The notes beneath the pieces are model-generated. The model made no database searches. It was not told the origin of the DNA and saw nothing but the letters and a program-made list of their open reading frames with translations. Positions 1 to 8,283 of a stretch of 33,533 nt of DNA are shown one piece after another. Source of the stretch: Phycisphaerales bacterium (GTDB taxonomy: Bacteria > Planctomycetota > Phycisphaerae > Phycisphaerales > UBA1924); assembly GCA_013360695.1 (NCBI GenBank), contig JABWBC010000027.1, positions 1 to 33,533 on the forward strand, written 5' to 3'. Made by a program: the position numbers and the translations under genes. How positions within the stretch are numbered: the stretch's first letter is position 1; each line of letters begins with the position of its first letter.

Positions 1-71
1 ATGGGGGCGGTGGTGGCCGCGGCGATCGTGGGGACCGTGGGGGCGGCGGGCGCGACGACGGCGGCTGGTGA
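1..71 (+). CDS. C-terminal tail of an upstream gene, Gly/Arg/Asp-rich
   Basis: Only the last 22 codons or so lie in the window, read in the frame starting at position 3 and ending at TGA 69-71. The visible tail is almost entirely Gly, Arg and Asp, with repeated RGD/GRG units, and ends in Gly-Gly-Trp. Low-complexity RGG-like tails are known at the C-termini of bacterial RNA-binding proteins (RRM-type proteins, cold-shock DEAD-box helicases), so such a protein is a reasonable guess. No folded domain is visible to confirm it. A good intrinsic terminator starts about 35 nt after the stop, which supports this frame as the real gene end. Confidence 0.55.
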   Translation, partial: GGGGGRGDRGDRGGGGRDDGGW

Positions 72-105
72 TCCGCTTCTCGGACGCTCATCCTCTGGAA
101 ATCCA

Positions 106-130
106 AGCCCCGGCCCGTCCGGGGCTTTTT
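106..130 (+). terminator. Intrinsic terminator after the upstream Gly-rich gene
   Basis: A perfect 8-bp stem (AGCCCCGG at 106-113 with CCGGGGCT at 119-126) closes a 5-nt loop and runs into a T tract (126-130). It sits 35 nt downstream of the stop at 71 and ahead of the next gene at 234, so it separates the two transcription units. Confidence 0.8.
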
Positions 131-233
131 CGTGGGCTGATACCGGCTCAACTTGCCTTGGACGCTCGGGCTTTGCCGGGTAAGGTGGAGACCGACACGG
201 TCAGACCATTCACTTCTCTTCGGGAGATGTTCG

Positions 234-923
234 ATGTCAATCTGCGCTCGCTCCGTGGCGGCTTTGGTGGCGCTCGCCACGCTCACGTCCTCGGCCATGG
301 CCGACGGGCAGGCGGTGATCAACCTGGCTGGCCTGAAGATCAAGCACGCGACGAACCAGACGAAGTCGAGTTCGCCGGACACGATCGACGCCGGGCCGCG
401 GTACTCGTATGTGGTGGACGGGATGGTGAAGGGTGACAGCGGGCTCTTGGCGGTGCTGTATCCCTCCCCCACTCCTCTGGCGACGATTCTGGAGTCGTTC
501 CAACCCGGCGCTTCGGAGGCGCTGGCGGGCGCGGTGAACAACCTGGCGGCGACGCACCCGGTGGTTCTGCTTGATCAGACGTTCAGCGGGACGACGGTGA
601 TCCTGAGCGTGACGGTCAATTTCAGCGCGCGGTTCACGGTAGGGATCGACGCGGGCAACAACGCGTACTTCAGCCTCACCAGCGTGGTGATCGATCCGTC
701 GATCATCGTGGGGAGCATGAGCTTTACGAGCGGGACGGCGACGATCAAGCGGGTGGCGTGCGCCGCGGACAGCAATTGCGACGGATTCGTGAACGGGGAC
801 GACTTCGACCTGTTCGCGACATGGTTCGACACGGCCTCGCCGCGCGCGGACCACAACCGCGACGGGTTCGTGAACGGGGATGACTATGACCTGTTCGCGG
901 AGGCGTTCGAGGCGGGGTGCTGA
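234..923 (+). CDS. Secreted GC-type dockerin protein, unknown N-terminal domain
   Basis: The 229-residue product has an N-terminal signal peptide (MSICARSVAALVALATL, then ...SSAMA, probable cleavage near residue 23). It continues with about 150 residues rich in Ser, Thr and Val that look like a beta-sandwich but match no family I recognise. The last 54 residues are a two-loop calcium-binding module: Cys-Ala-Ala-Asp, loop DSNCDGFVNGDD, loop DHNRDGFVNGDD, then terminal Gly-Cys. I chose the ATG at 234 because GGGAGA lies 7 nt upstream and the signal peptide follows directly; an upstream in-frame ATG at 153 would add 27 implausible residues. It is the first of four consecutive + strand dockerin genes. 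Its first loop carries an extra Cys. The passenger's role is unknown; export and surface association are inferred. Confidence 0.85.
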   Translation: MSICARSVAALVALATLTSSAMADGQAVINLAGLKIKHATNQTKSSSPDTIDAGPRYSYVVDGMVKGDSGLLAVLYPSPTPLATILESFQPGASEALAGAVNNLAATHPVVLLDQTFSGTTVILSVTVNFSARFTVGIDAGNNAYFSLTSVVIDPSIIVGSMSFTSGTATIKRVACAADSNCDGFVNGDDFDLFATWFDTASPRADHNRDGFVNGDDYDLFAEAFEAGC

Positions 924-930
924 GAAGGAA

Positions 931-958
931 GGCACCGGGCATCCGGGATTGGGCATGC
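931..958 (+). repeat. Degenerate heptad repeat (GGCAYNN x4) after a dockerin gene
   Basis: Directly after the stop at 923 there are four consecutive 7-bp units: GGCACCG, GGCATCC, GGGATTG and GGCATGC. Similar heptads lie after the stops of the genes ending at 5894 (+) and 15649 (minus). Function unknown. Confidence 0.5.
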
Positions 959-1062
959 GGGGAAGCAAACCAGGATGCGGGCGGCCCGAGCGGCGCAGGC
1001 TTTGGGCGCGGGGCGTGTGCTCTTGTCTTGGGTGATTCGCCGGAAGATCGAAGGACGCTTAC

Positions 1063-1097
1063 GGGAGAGAGAACATCGTTTAAGGGAGAGAGAACAT
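1063..1097 (+). repeat. 14-bp direct repeat duplicating a ribosome-binding site
   Basis: GGGAGAGAGAACAT occurs at 1063-1076 and again at 1084-1097. The second copy runs into the ATG at 1096, so its GGGAGA acts as the ribosome-binding site. In the first copy the ATG is ATC. A short tandem duplication of the initiation region is the simplest explanation. Confidence 0.7.
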
Positions 1098-2232
1098 GTT
1101 GATTCGTTGCATGTCGGCTTTGGCGTTGGCTTCGCTGGCGGGAACGGTGTCGGCGCAGTGCGCGTACAACTCGTCGATTCTGAGCGCGTTCCTCGGCCAG
1201 GGAAACCCGGCCAACGGGCAGCAGCAACTGTCGAGCGTCGACTGGACCTATGAGCGCTCGCAGTCGAACGGCTCCGGGAGGACTCTGCTCGAGGGCGTGA
1301 CGTCGACCTCCTGGAACGTGCCGAACGGACGGGGGGCGTGGGGCTCGCCAACGCAGGCGTACTACGTGCCGCTCGCCGGTCCGGTGTATTCGCCGACCAC
1401 CTCGCAGAATCAGGTTCCGTTCTATTACCGGTTGCCCTCGTTCGACGGGATCATGCTGCACCCGAACTTCGGGGCCGAGGTCGCGCGGGCGCTGATGACA
1501 GCGCCGGCGAACATGACGCTGTCGACTCTGGTGGTGAAGACCGAACTGCTTGGACGGGCGAGCGGCGACGCGCAAATCGGCGCGAAGGTGGAACTCGCCG
1601 CGGGCGGTGAAGTCGTGCTGATCCCCGCGACGACGATCGTGTCACTCGCGGCGGCGCAGACGCTGTCGCCTTCGAGCGGCCTGCCGCGAACGCTGGCGGC
1701 GGGCGATCGCGTGGTGATCTGGACGGGGAGCGGGAGCGGCGGGAATGCGGCCGAAGACTGGATGAACGTCGACGCAACGCTCGGGCTTGCGGGCGTGCCG
1801 TTGCTCAATTCGGGGAATCAGATTTTCGCGAACTGCGGCGAGGGTGTGACGCTGGGCGTGTCGGCGGCGGGCGCAACGTCGTACCGCTGGTACAAGGACG
1901 GCACGGCGCTCTTCGACGGGGCGTCGGGCTCCGGTGCGACGATCAGCGGCGCCGGCACGGCCCTGATGTCCATCGCGGGCTTCAGCTTCGAGGACGAGGG
2001 GATGTACTGGTGCGTCGTGGGCAACTGCATCGGCGATCGCCAGACGGCACCCTCGCCGGTGTACATGTGCTTCGGCGATTTCAACTGCGACGGCTTCGTG
2101 AACGGCGACGACTACGACTCGTTCGCGTCGCTCTTTGAGGCGGGCGATATCGGCGCGGACTTCAACCACGACGGGTTCGTCAACGGCGACGACTACGACG
2201 CCTTCGCCTCGAGGTTCGAGGTGGGGTGCTGA
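1096..2232 (+). CDS. Secreted GC-type dockerin protein with Ig-like domain
   Basis: The 378-residue product starts with a signal peptide (MLIRCMSALALASLAG, cleavage near VSA-Q). Residues about 25-235 form an unrecognised region with W-x-Y motifs and beta-rich segments. Residues about 238-320 look like an Ig-like domain: Cys at the start, then SYRWYKDG (strand C Trp), and DEGMYWCVVGNC (the DxGxYxC signature of strand F). The C-terminal 54 residues are the dockerin-like module (C-F-G-D, DFNCDGFVNGDD, DFNHDGFVNGDD, final Gly-Cys). ATG 1096 is supported by GGGAGAGAGAAC just upstream; an ATG at 1111 is less well placed. The Ig-dockerin arrangement recurs in the gene at 18377, with the same extra Cys in loop 1. 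Ig-like domains usually bind ligands or act as spacers; the partner is unknown. Confidence 0.85.
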   Translation: MLIRCMSALALASLAGTVSAQCAYNSSILSAFLGQGNPANGQQQLSSVDWTYERSQSNGSGRTLLEGVTSTSWNVPNGRGAWGSPTQAYYVPLAGPVYSPTTSQNQVPFYYRLPSFDGIMLHPNFGAEVARALMTAPANMTLSTLVVKTELLGRASGDAQIGAKVELAAGGEVVLIPATTIVSLAAAQTLSPSSGLPRTLAAGDRVVIWTGSGSGGNAAEDWMNVDATLGLAGVPLLNSGNQIFANCGEGVTLGVSAAGATSYRWYKDGTALFDGASGSGATISGAGTALMSIAGFSFEDEGMYWCVVGNCIGDRQTAPSPVYMCFGDFNCDGFVNGDDYDSFASLFEAGDIGADFNHDGFVNGDDYDAFASRFEVGC

Positions 2233-2356
2233 GCTTCGTTGAGAAACCAGCAAAGGGCCGAATCGCTCAATGGCCAAATGAGCACAATGACGGGCGAGAA
2301 TTCTGCGAGAGAACAGCCGGGCTGTAGGACCCGGGAGTCAGTCGGAAAGGAACGAC

Positions 2357-3994
2357 ATGTCGATTCGTGTGATGCTGGGGGCGTGCGGCGTGGCGGCGGG
2401 CGTGTGCGGCTTGTCCGGCATGGCCTCGGCGCAGAGCGAGCTCTATATCTCCGAGTACAAGTATCAGGACGCCCAGATGTCGGCGGTTAGGACCGATGGC
2501 ACCTCGCCGCGGACCATGTTCTCGCTCTCGCCCTCGCTGTGGCTGCCGATCGGGATCGCGTATCGCCCGTCGACGGGGCGGCTGCTGTGGATGGACTCGG
2601 CGGGCGCGAGCGACGTGATGTCGGCGACGACCACGGGAGCATCGCAGCAGACGCTGGCGACGGTGCCCGGCTTCTGCAAGGGCGTGTCGCTCGACGCGCA
2701 GGGACGGATCTACTTCGGCTCGGACAACACGGTGCAGCGCGTCAACGCCGACGGCACGGGGCGCGTGGTGCTGTTCACGTCGGTGAGCCCGTACCCGGTC
2801 GGGGCGCCGTATGTCGACGCGACCAACGGGCACGTCTACTTCGGCGACGACGGCGAGATCAAGCGCATCAACCTCGACGGCACGAATCTCAAAGTCGTGA
2901 TCCACGGCATCAGCCAGGCGCGGGCGATCGGGCTCGACATCGCCAGCAGCCGCATCTACTGGATCGACGCGGACACCATCTCGGACTACATCGGACGCGC
3001 CCGCCTCGACGATACGCAGTTCACGGTGCTGATCGACGGCTCTCCCAGCGTGGTGCAGAGCAGCGGGCTCATCGACTTTGTCGTTCATCCGGCGGGCAAC
3101 GCGATCTACTTCGCGGATGATTTGGTCGACGAGGTATACAAAGCCAATCTCGCCGGCGCGGGCAAGCAGGTGATCTTTGCGAGCGTGAGTGACCGCTCGC
3201 CATCGGGCCTGTCGCTCGACACCGGGGCGATCACGCAGTCGCTGCACGACGTTGATCACAACGGCATCGCGGACGACGTCGACATCGCGGGCGGCGCGGC
3301 GGATTGCGACAACAACGGCGTGCCCGATCGGGCCCAGATCAAACCCTGCGAGCAGTTGAACCTGCTGCTGGACAGCGGCTCGAACGCGGCGATCTCCAAC
3401 GGGCACGCCATCGGGAGCGTGAGCCAGTGGCAGATGCTCCAGCCCTTCGACGTGCCGGGCGGCGGGTGGGATATCGACCGCATCGGCCTCGATGGGTTCA
3501 CGGTGAACTATCACGACGGCTCGGGGATGGACGTCGCGCTCTTCCCGGACGACGGGTCGGGCCAGTATCCGGACGAAACCAGCGCGCCGATTGCGGCGAC
3601 GGTCATGAACTTCCGGTTCAACATCAACAAGGTGAACTGGCAGTATGCGCCATTGAAGGCGACGCTTGCGCCCGGGCGCTACTGGGTGCGGGTCGTGGCC
3701 CATGTACCCGCCGTGTATCAGTCGTCGCCCAACCGCGGGTTCACCGGCCTTGGCGCCTGGGCGCGGACCGGCTCGGGGAGCTATGTGAGCGTGCCGCCGA
3801 TGGCGCTGCGGCTGATCGATGACTTGGCCTGCCCGGCGGACTTCAACGGCGACGGGTTCGTGAACGGCAACGACTACGACGAGTTCGCCAGCGCGTTCGA
3901 CGTGGCGGACCTGGCGGCCGACTTCAACCACGACGGCTTTGTGAATGGCGATGACTACGACGCCTTCGCGGAGCATTTCGACGCCGGGTGCTGA
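2357..3994 (+). CDS. Secreted GC-type dockerin protein with YWTD-like beta-propeller
   Basis: The 545-residue product has a signal peptide ending near GMASA-Q. Residues about 25-285 resemble LDL-receptor class B (YWTD) propeller repeats: GRIYFGSDNTVQRVNADG, HVYFGDDGEIKRINLDG and SRIYWIDADT recur at regular spacing. Around residue 297-326 is an Asp/Asn-rich calcium-binding stretch (DVDHNGIADDVDI, DCDNNGVPDRAQI) of a type common in planctomycete secreted proteins. A beta-sandwich-like region of about 150 residues follows, then the 54-residue dockerin-like module (C-P-A-D ... Gly-Cys). In this copy loop 1 reads DGFVNGND. Start ATG 2357 has GGAAAGGAA upstream. YWTD propellers usually mediate protein or glycan contacts; no catalytic motif is visible. 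Confidence 0.85.
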   Translation: MSIRVMLGACGVAAGVCGLSGMASAQSELYISEYKYQDAQMSAVRTDGTSPRTMFSLSPSLWLPIGIAYRPSTGRLLWMDSAGASDVMSATTTGASQQTLATVPGFCKGVSLDAQGRIYFGSDNTVQRVNADGTGRVVLFTSVSPYPVGAPYVDATNGHVYFGDDGEIKRINLDGTNLKVVIHGISQARAIGLDIASSRIYWIDADTISDYIGRARLDDTQFTVLIDGSPSVVQSSGLIDFVVHPAGNAIYFADDLVDEVYKANLAGAGKQVIFASVSDRSPSGLSLDTGAITQSLHDVDHNGIADDVDIAGGAADCDNNGVPDRAQIKPCEQLNLLLDSGSNAAISNGHAIGSVSQWQMLQPFDVPGGGWDIDRIGLDGFTVNYHDGSGMDVALFPDDGSGQYPDETSAPIAATVMNFRFNINKVNWQYAPLKATLAPGRYWVRVVAHVPAVYQSSPNRGFTGLGAWARTGSGSYVSVPPMALRLIDDLACPADFNGDGFVNGNDYDEFASAFDVADLAADFNHDGFVNGDDYDAFAEHFDAGC

Positions 3995-4124
3995 AGAAAG
4001 GGCACGGGGCGAACAGTATTGGCAGGGCTTGATACGCCGCACATAGGAATTTGCCTTTGCTTGCAAGGCCGGCCTCGACGCGGGACATTGGTGGTCCGAC
4101 GTCGCGGGGAGAAGCGAGGCTCGA

Positions 4125-5894
4125 ATGAAACACGGCAAGCACGTGGCGGGCTTGGCCTGCGCAGCGACGGCACTGATGACCTCCGCGGGCCTGGCCCGGG
4201 CGGGGACGATCTTTGTCGATGCGTCAAAGCCGCCCAACTCCGGCAACGGCGCGTCCTGGGGCACGGCGTTTGGTGGGCGCACTGGGTTGCAGGCGGCGCT
4301 GGCGATCGCTCAATCGGGCGATCAGGTCTGGGTTGCGGACGGCGTGTATGCGCCCGGGCTGAATGGCGCGCCGAGGTCCAGCACGTTTGCGCTCAAGAAT
4401 GGCGTGCGCGTACTGGGCGGGTTCGCGGGCGGCGAGACGAGCGCCGACCAGCGCGATCCATCGCTGCACGTCGCGGTGCTGTCGGGCGACATGGCGGGGA
4501 ACGGCAGCAATTGGCCGAACTACGCCGACAACGCGTACCGCGTGGTGACGTGCATGAGCCTGGGCCCAACGACGGAACTCGACGGGTTCACGATCCGCGA
4601 CGGGCACAACGATGATCCGGCGTTTCCATTCCAGGGGTACGGGGCTGGGATGGTCGTGTCTGGCGGCGCGATGACGATCCGGCGCTGCGATTTCACGGCC
4701 AACTACACCGATTGGCTCGGGGGCGGGCTGGCGATCCTGGATGCGTCACCACTCGTCGAAGACTGTGTGTTCAGCGGGAATCAAGGCCACTCGGGCTGCA
4801 ACGCGGCCCAGGCGCGGAGCAATGCGATCTTCCGGAACTGCGCGTTCGTCGGCGATTCGCACGTGACGGGAGGGACCGCGGGCGTGGGCATCCTGAGCGG
4901 ACCGCTGCTGCCCAGCGGTGACGATGGATCGAATCTCACGGTCGAGGACTGCCTTTTCTCGATCGACGAGAACGAGTTCAGCTGCCCAACCGGGATGAGC
5001 ATCTACGTCTCGGCGGGAACGGCCGACATCCGGCGCACCGACTTCTTCAACAACATCAGTTGCGGCGGCGGCTCGGGCGTATCGGGCGACGGCGAGGTCA
5101 GGATCGATCGCTGCCGCTTTGTCGGCAACGAGGGCATGTCCGACGGCGGGGCCGCGATCCACACCTTCGAGGGTTACTACACCGTTACAAACTCGCTGTT
5201 CCACGCCAATGACCGGAGAGGCTTTTCAACCATCTTTTGCGGCGGTCGCCTTCGCGCCGTGAATTGCACGGTCACGGACAACGGAGAGACAACCCACTTT
5301 CACCATGCCGTCATGGGCGGCGGGGATATCTCGCTTGAGAACTGCGTCGTTTGGGGCAACAGGAGCTTCAACGGCGATGCCTCGGCGGTTGCGTTCGAGG
5401 GTTCCGGGCCCTTGCCCCGGTTCGACCGATGTCTTGTGCAGGCGTGGGACGGGCGCTTCCCCGGGAACGACTCGTTCGCCGCGGACCCGCTCATGGTCGA
5501 TCCGAACGGCGCGGACAACGTGCTGGGCACGCTCGACGATGATCTCTCGCTAGGCGCGGGCTCGCCCGCGATCGATCGCGGACGCAACGCGGCGCTCACG
5601 GAAACCGGTCAGGGAACGACGCTCGATCTCGCCGGGAACCAGCGCTTTCGCGACGACCCCGACGCGCCGGACCTTGGCGTCGGCACGCCGCCGCTGATTG
5701 ATCTTGGCGCGCTGGAACGCCAGGCGGCGTGTGCCGCGGATCTGAACGCCGACGGCTTCGTCAATGGTGACGACTACGACGCGTTCGCGGACGCGTTCGA
5801 CTCAGGAGACCCAGCGGCCGACTTCAACGACGACAGCTTTGTGAACGGCGATGACTACGACGCCTTCGCGGAGCGCTTCGAGACGGGGTGTTGA
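4125..5894 (+). CDS. Secreted right-handed beta-helix protein with choice-of-anchor-Q-like segment and GC-type dockerin
   Basis: The 589-residue product has a signal peptide ending near LARA-G. It then shows the usual opening of bacterial parallel beta-helix proteins (TIFVDASK..., GDQVWVADGVYAPG, LDGFTIRDGHN). Many rungs of about 20-25 residues follow, with patterns such as VEDCVFSGNQG, FRNCAFVGDS and IDRCRFVGNEG. Near residues 475-530 the pattern GAGSPAIDRG ... LDLAGNQRFRDD ... IDLGALE matches what NCBI calls the choice-of-anchor Q segment. The last 54 residues are the dockerin-like module (C-A-A-D, DLNADGFVNGDD, DFNDDSFVNGDD, final Gly-Cys); Gly-6 of the second loop is Ser. Beta-helix folds often bind or cleave polysaccharides, but no lyase catalytic residues can be assigned by eye. 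Confidence 0.88.
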   Translation: MKHGKHVAGLACAATALMTSAGLARAGTIFVDASKPPNSGNGASWGTAFGGRTGLQAALAIAQSGDQVWVADGVYAPGLNGAPRSSTFALKNGVRVLGGFAGGETSADQRDPSLHVAVLSGDMAGNGSNWPNYADNAYRVVTCMSLGPTTELDGFTIRDGHNDDPAFPFQGYGAGMVVSGGAMTIRRCDFTANYTDWLGGGLAILDASPLVEDCVFSGNQGHSGCNAAQARSNAIFRNCAFVGDSHVTGGTAGVGILSGPLLPSGDDGSNLTVEDCLFSIDENEFSCPTGMSIYVSAGTADIRRTDFFNNISCGGGSGVSGDGEVRIDRCRFVGNEGMSDGGAAIHTFEGYYTVTNSLFHANDRRGFSTIFCGGRLRAVNCTVTDNGETTHFHHAVMGGGDISLENCVVWGNRSFNGDASAVAFEGSGPLPRFDRCLVQAWDGRFPGNDSFAADPLMVDPNGADNVLGTLDDDLSLGAGSPAIDRGRNAALTETGQGTTLDLAGNQRFRDDPDAPDLGVGTPPLIDLGALERQAACAADLNADGFVNGDDYDAFADAFDSGDPAADFNDDSFVNGDDYDAFAERFETGC

Positions 5895-5901
5895 GGAAGA
5901 A

Positions 5902-5915
5902 GGCACTTGGCACGA
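5902..5915 (+). repeat. Two GGCACNN heptads after a dockerin gene
   Basis: GGCACTT and GGCACGA sit 8 nt after the stop of the beta-helix dockerin gene. They are a short version of the heptad tracts at 931-958 and 15623-15643. The rest of the 122-nt gap to the convergent gene is purine-rich, with no clear hairpin. Confidence 0.35.
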
Positions 5916-6016
5916 AGGAAGAAGAGCACAAGGCAGCAGCGGAAGAACTGGCAGCAGCAACAGAAGAAGAAGGCGGGGATGAGCGCCAAAGCCCGGAGCG
6001 GATGATCACACCCGAA

Positions 6017-7480
6017 TCACTCCTTCTTCGCCGGGGTCTTGCGAACCTTGTCCTTGGGGATGTGCAGGTCCTGGAGCTGGCGGCGGAGTTCTTCCTGCCG
6101 GGCTTCCTCGGCCTTGCGCTCGATTTCGGCGCGCTGCTCGGGCGTCAGCTCGGCGGGCATTCCGGGGAGGAGTTCTTTCTGCTCGGGGCGCACATACGGG
6201 ATCGGCCTGATGCCCTGCTCGCGCGCATCCTTGATGAGCACCTGGAGATACTGAAACTCGCCGGCGATCGCCTTCTGGATGTCCGCCTCGAGGTTCTTGG
6301 TGCCGGTGTCGAGCGCGCCGTCGAAACTGGCGAAGGAGGCCTGGTCGAAAGTGGTCTCGTCGCCCAGGAGCGCGCGGAGCTTCTTGGTGCGTTCGAACTC
6401 TTCCTTGCGGGCCTGGCCCATCATCGTGGTCTCGAGGCCGACCATGTGCTCGCGGTTGGCGTCGGTGAAAAAGCCGATGTAGCAGTGTTTGGGCGTGAGC
6501 ATGAGAAAGGTGTCGATGCCGATCTTGCGGAGCACCGAGGCCAAGAGCACGCTCCCGTCGACGCAGTTGGCCTGCTTCATGTCGAACGATTCGTCGAGGA
6601 ATCGGACGTGCTGGCTGGGCACGCGCCCTTCGCGGGTGGAGACGCGCGAGATATCCGAGTACGTGATGCCGCGCTGCTGGAGCACGTTCCACACGGCGTA
6701 GACCTGCTTCAGCACCTCGTCGACCGAGCCGCCCTGGTAGCCGATGAAGTTCTCGACGGTGCGCGAGTCGATCGCCTGCTTCAGAATCTGATCGACCCAG
6801 GGATGGTCCTCGTTCACATAGGCCGCGAAGAGGAAGCTGATGTTGTGCGCGATCATCTCTCCCTTCTCGTCGGGCGGTGACAGGTGCAGGTATGGGCAGT
6901 CGTTGATGGTGTGGAGCGTGCAGACCTGCACGTCCTCCTCGGTCTCGGCGTCACCGAGCTTCACCTTGAACACGACGTTGACCGGGAGCGGCTGGCGGAC
7001 GCGCGCCAAGTCCTTGTACTTCCATCGGATCTTTGGCGCCACGCCGTAGGTCGCGCCCTCGGTCGAGAGCACGCCCTTGAAGGTGCTGGGCTCCATGACA
7101 TCCGGGCACTCGATGGTGACCTTGATGGGCGTATCGGCCTTGGGGGCCTTGACCATGACGTAGAGCCAGCCCTCGGGGTCTCCCAGCGTCTGCTCGATCG
7201 TCTTGATCTCGATCTTGATCTGCTCGATCATGGGGAGCTCGGAGAGCTCCTCGCGCGCGTCGCCGGCCTTGGCGGTCGCCATCGCGATGATCATCGACGG
7301 ATAGAGCTGGTTGGCGGGATCAACGTGGCAGGTCCATGCGTCGGACTTGGCGCGGTCCGTTTCGCCTGTCGTTCCGCGTGTCGTGGCGCCCGTATCGGCA
7401 GCGAGGGCGTGGTTGGTCAGCGCGGGCGCGGGTGCGAAGAAAGACGCGGCCGCGACGATGATCGCAAAGCGAGAGAGCAT
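6017..7480 (-). CDS. Secreted transglutaminase-like protein
   Basis: The 487-residue product has a signal peptide (MLSRFAIIVAAASFFAPAPA, cleavage near ALA-A). A beta-rich region covers about residues 80-200. A transglutaminase-like (papain-fold) core is suggested at residues 285-355: QANCVDGSVLLASVLRKIGI provides the nucleophile Cys306 at a helix start, PKHCYIGFF provides His332, and MVGLETTMMG provides an acidic residue (Glu350). The tail is charged and helical (AEIERKAEEARQEELRRQL) and ends in a Lys-rich stretch. Start ATG 7480 is chosen because GGAGGACTGC precedes it and the signal peptide begins there; the open frame extends 64 codons further upstream. There is no dockerin. The enzyme could be a peptidase, amidase or inactive homologue; the substrate is unknown. 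Confidence 0.75.
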   Translation of the reverse strand: MLSRFAIIVAAASFFAPAPALTNHALAADTGATTRGTTGETDRAKSDAWTCHVDPANQLYPSMIIAMATAKAGDAREELSELPMIEQIKIEIKTIEQTLGDPEGWLYVMVKAPKADTPIKVTIECPDVMEPSTFKGVLSTEGATYGVAPKIRWKYKDLARVRQPLPVNVVFKVKLGDAETEEDVQVCTLHTINDCPYLHLSPPDEKGEMIAHNISFLFAAYVNEDHPWVDQILKQAIDSRTVENFIGYQGGSVDEVLKQVYAVWNVLQQRGITYSDISRVSTREGRVPSQHVRFLDESFDMKQANCVDGSVLLASVLRKIGIDTFLMLTPKHCYIGFFTDANREHMVGLETTMMGQARKEEFERTKKLRALLGDETTFDQASFASFDGALDTGTKNLEADIQKAIAGEFQYLQVLIKDAREQGIRPIPYVRPEQKELLPGMPAELTPEQRAEIERKAEEARQEELRRQLQDLHIPKDKVRKTPAKKE

Positions 7481-7713
7481 GCAGTCCTCCAATGGTCGGG
7501 GATCATACGTCCGCCGGCGGCGGAGGTGCCCCGAATCGGCGATCGTGACACCGGCGATACAGAGTTCTCGGACATGGGAGCGAGCATCCGCGGGTTTCGG
7601 ACAAACCCGCGCACACGCCCAGGGTTGCGCGGGGGGGGCCGCGCGAGGGCCTCGCCCCGGCGGGCGTACCATGATCCGCCGCTCCGGAAAGGCCCGGCGG
7701 CACGGAGACGATC

Positions 7714-8163
7714 ATGGCCACGACCATCGGCGAAGTAATGACCAAGAACCCCGTGTGCGCGACGCCCGGGATGAGCATCCGCCAGCTCGCGGCCCTCTTC
7801 TCCGAGCACGGCGTGTCGGGCGCGCCGGTCATCGGGCCCGACGGCAAACTCGTCGGCGTCGTCTCTCGCACCGACCTCTTCCGGCGCGTGACCGCCGAGG
7901 CGAGCGGCCCGAGCGCGGGCTACCTCTTCGACCTGCTCAACGACCGCGCCCCCGCGGAGCGTCAGCCCATGCCCGAGCCCCTCATCGTCGTGGGCGATTT
8001 CATGACCGAATCGCCCGTGACGGCGGGCGCGACCGACTCGGTCAGCGCGATGGCGCGAAAAATGGCCGAGCGGCGCGTTCATCGCGTCGTGGTGGTCGAC
8101 GCGAACAAGAAGCCCATCGGCGTGGTGACGACGCTGGACCTTCTCCGCGTGTTCCCGGCGTGA
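7714..8163 (+). CDS. Two-CBS-domain protein
   Basis: The 149-residue cytoplasmic product is a stand-alone CBS-domain pair. The first domain starts with IGEVMTKNPVCATPGMSI and ends with GKLVGVVSRTDLFRRV. The second starts with VGDFMTESPVTAGATDSV and ends with KPIGVVTTLDLLRVF. Tandem CBS (Bateman) modules bind adenine nucleotides such as AMP, ATP or SAM and act as energy or ligand sensors. With no fused effector, this one probably acts in trans or regulates a partner encoded elsewhere. ATG 7714 has GGAGACGATC directly upstream. It is divergent from the transglutaminase-like gene; the 233-nt gap must hold both promoters. A strong terminator follows. Confidence 0.93.
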   Translation: MATTIGEVMTKNPVCATPGMSIRQLAALFSEHGVSGAPVIGPDGKLVGVVSRTDLFRRVTAEASGPSAGYLFDLLNDRAPAERQPMPEPLIVVGDFMTESPVTAGATDSVSAMARKMAERRVHRVVVVDANKKPIGVVTTLDLLRVFPA

Positions 8164-8205
8164 ATCGGCGTTGCTTTCGCTCGCCCTCAGATTGACCTAG
8201 GAAAG

Positions 8206-8230
8206 GACCCGCGCCGGTGCGCGGGTCTTT
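8206..8230 (+). terminator. Intrinsic terminator after the CBS gene
   Basis: A perfect 9-bp stem, GACCCGCGC (8206-8214) with GCGCGGGTC (8219-8227), closes a CGGT tetraloop and is followed by TTTG. It lies 43 nt after the CBS stop and between convergent genes. The T tract is on the + strand, so it mainly serves the CBS gene. Confidence 0.8.
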
Positions 8231-8283
8231 GTCATGGATAACTGTGTCGATCGAATCGAACGTTGCTGCACCCGGCGGCGGAC

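Noticed and set aside
2267..4282. 671-codon open frame antisense to the YWTD dockerin gene
   Set aside because: It is the mirror of a real gene with a signal peptide, domains and ribosome-binding site. Its Val/Arg-rich text (for example repeated VVVVAV) is what dockerin DNA gives when read backwards.
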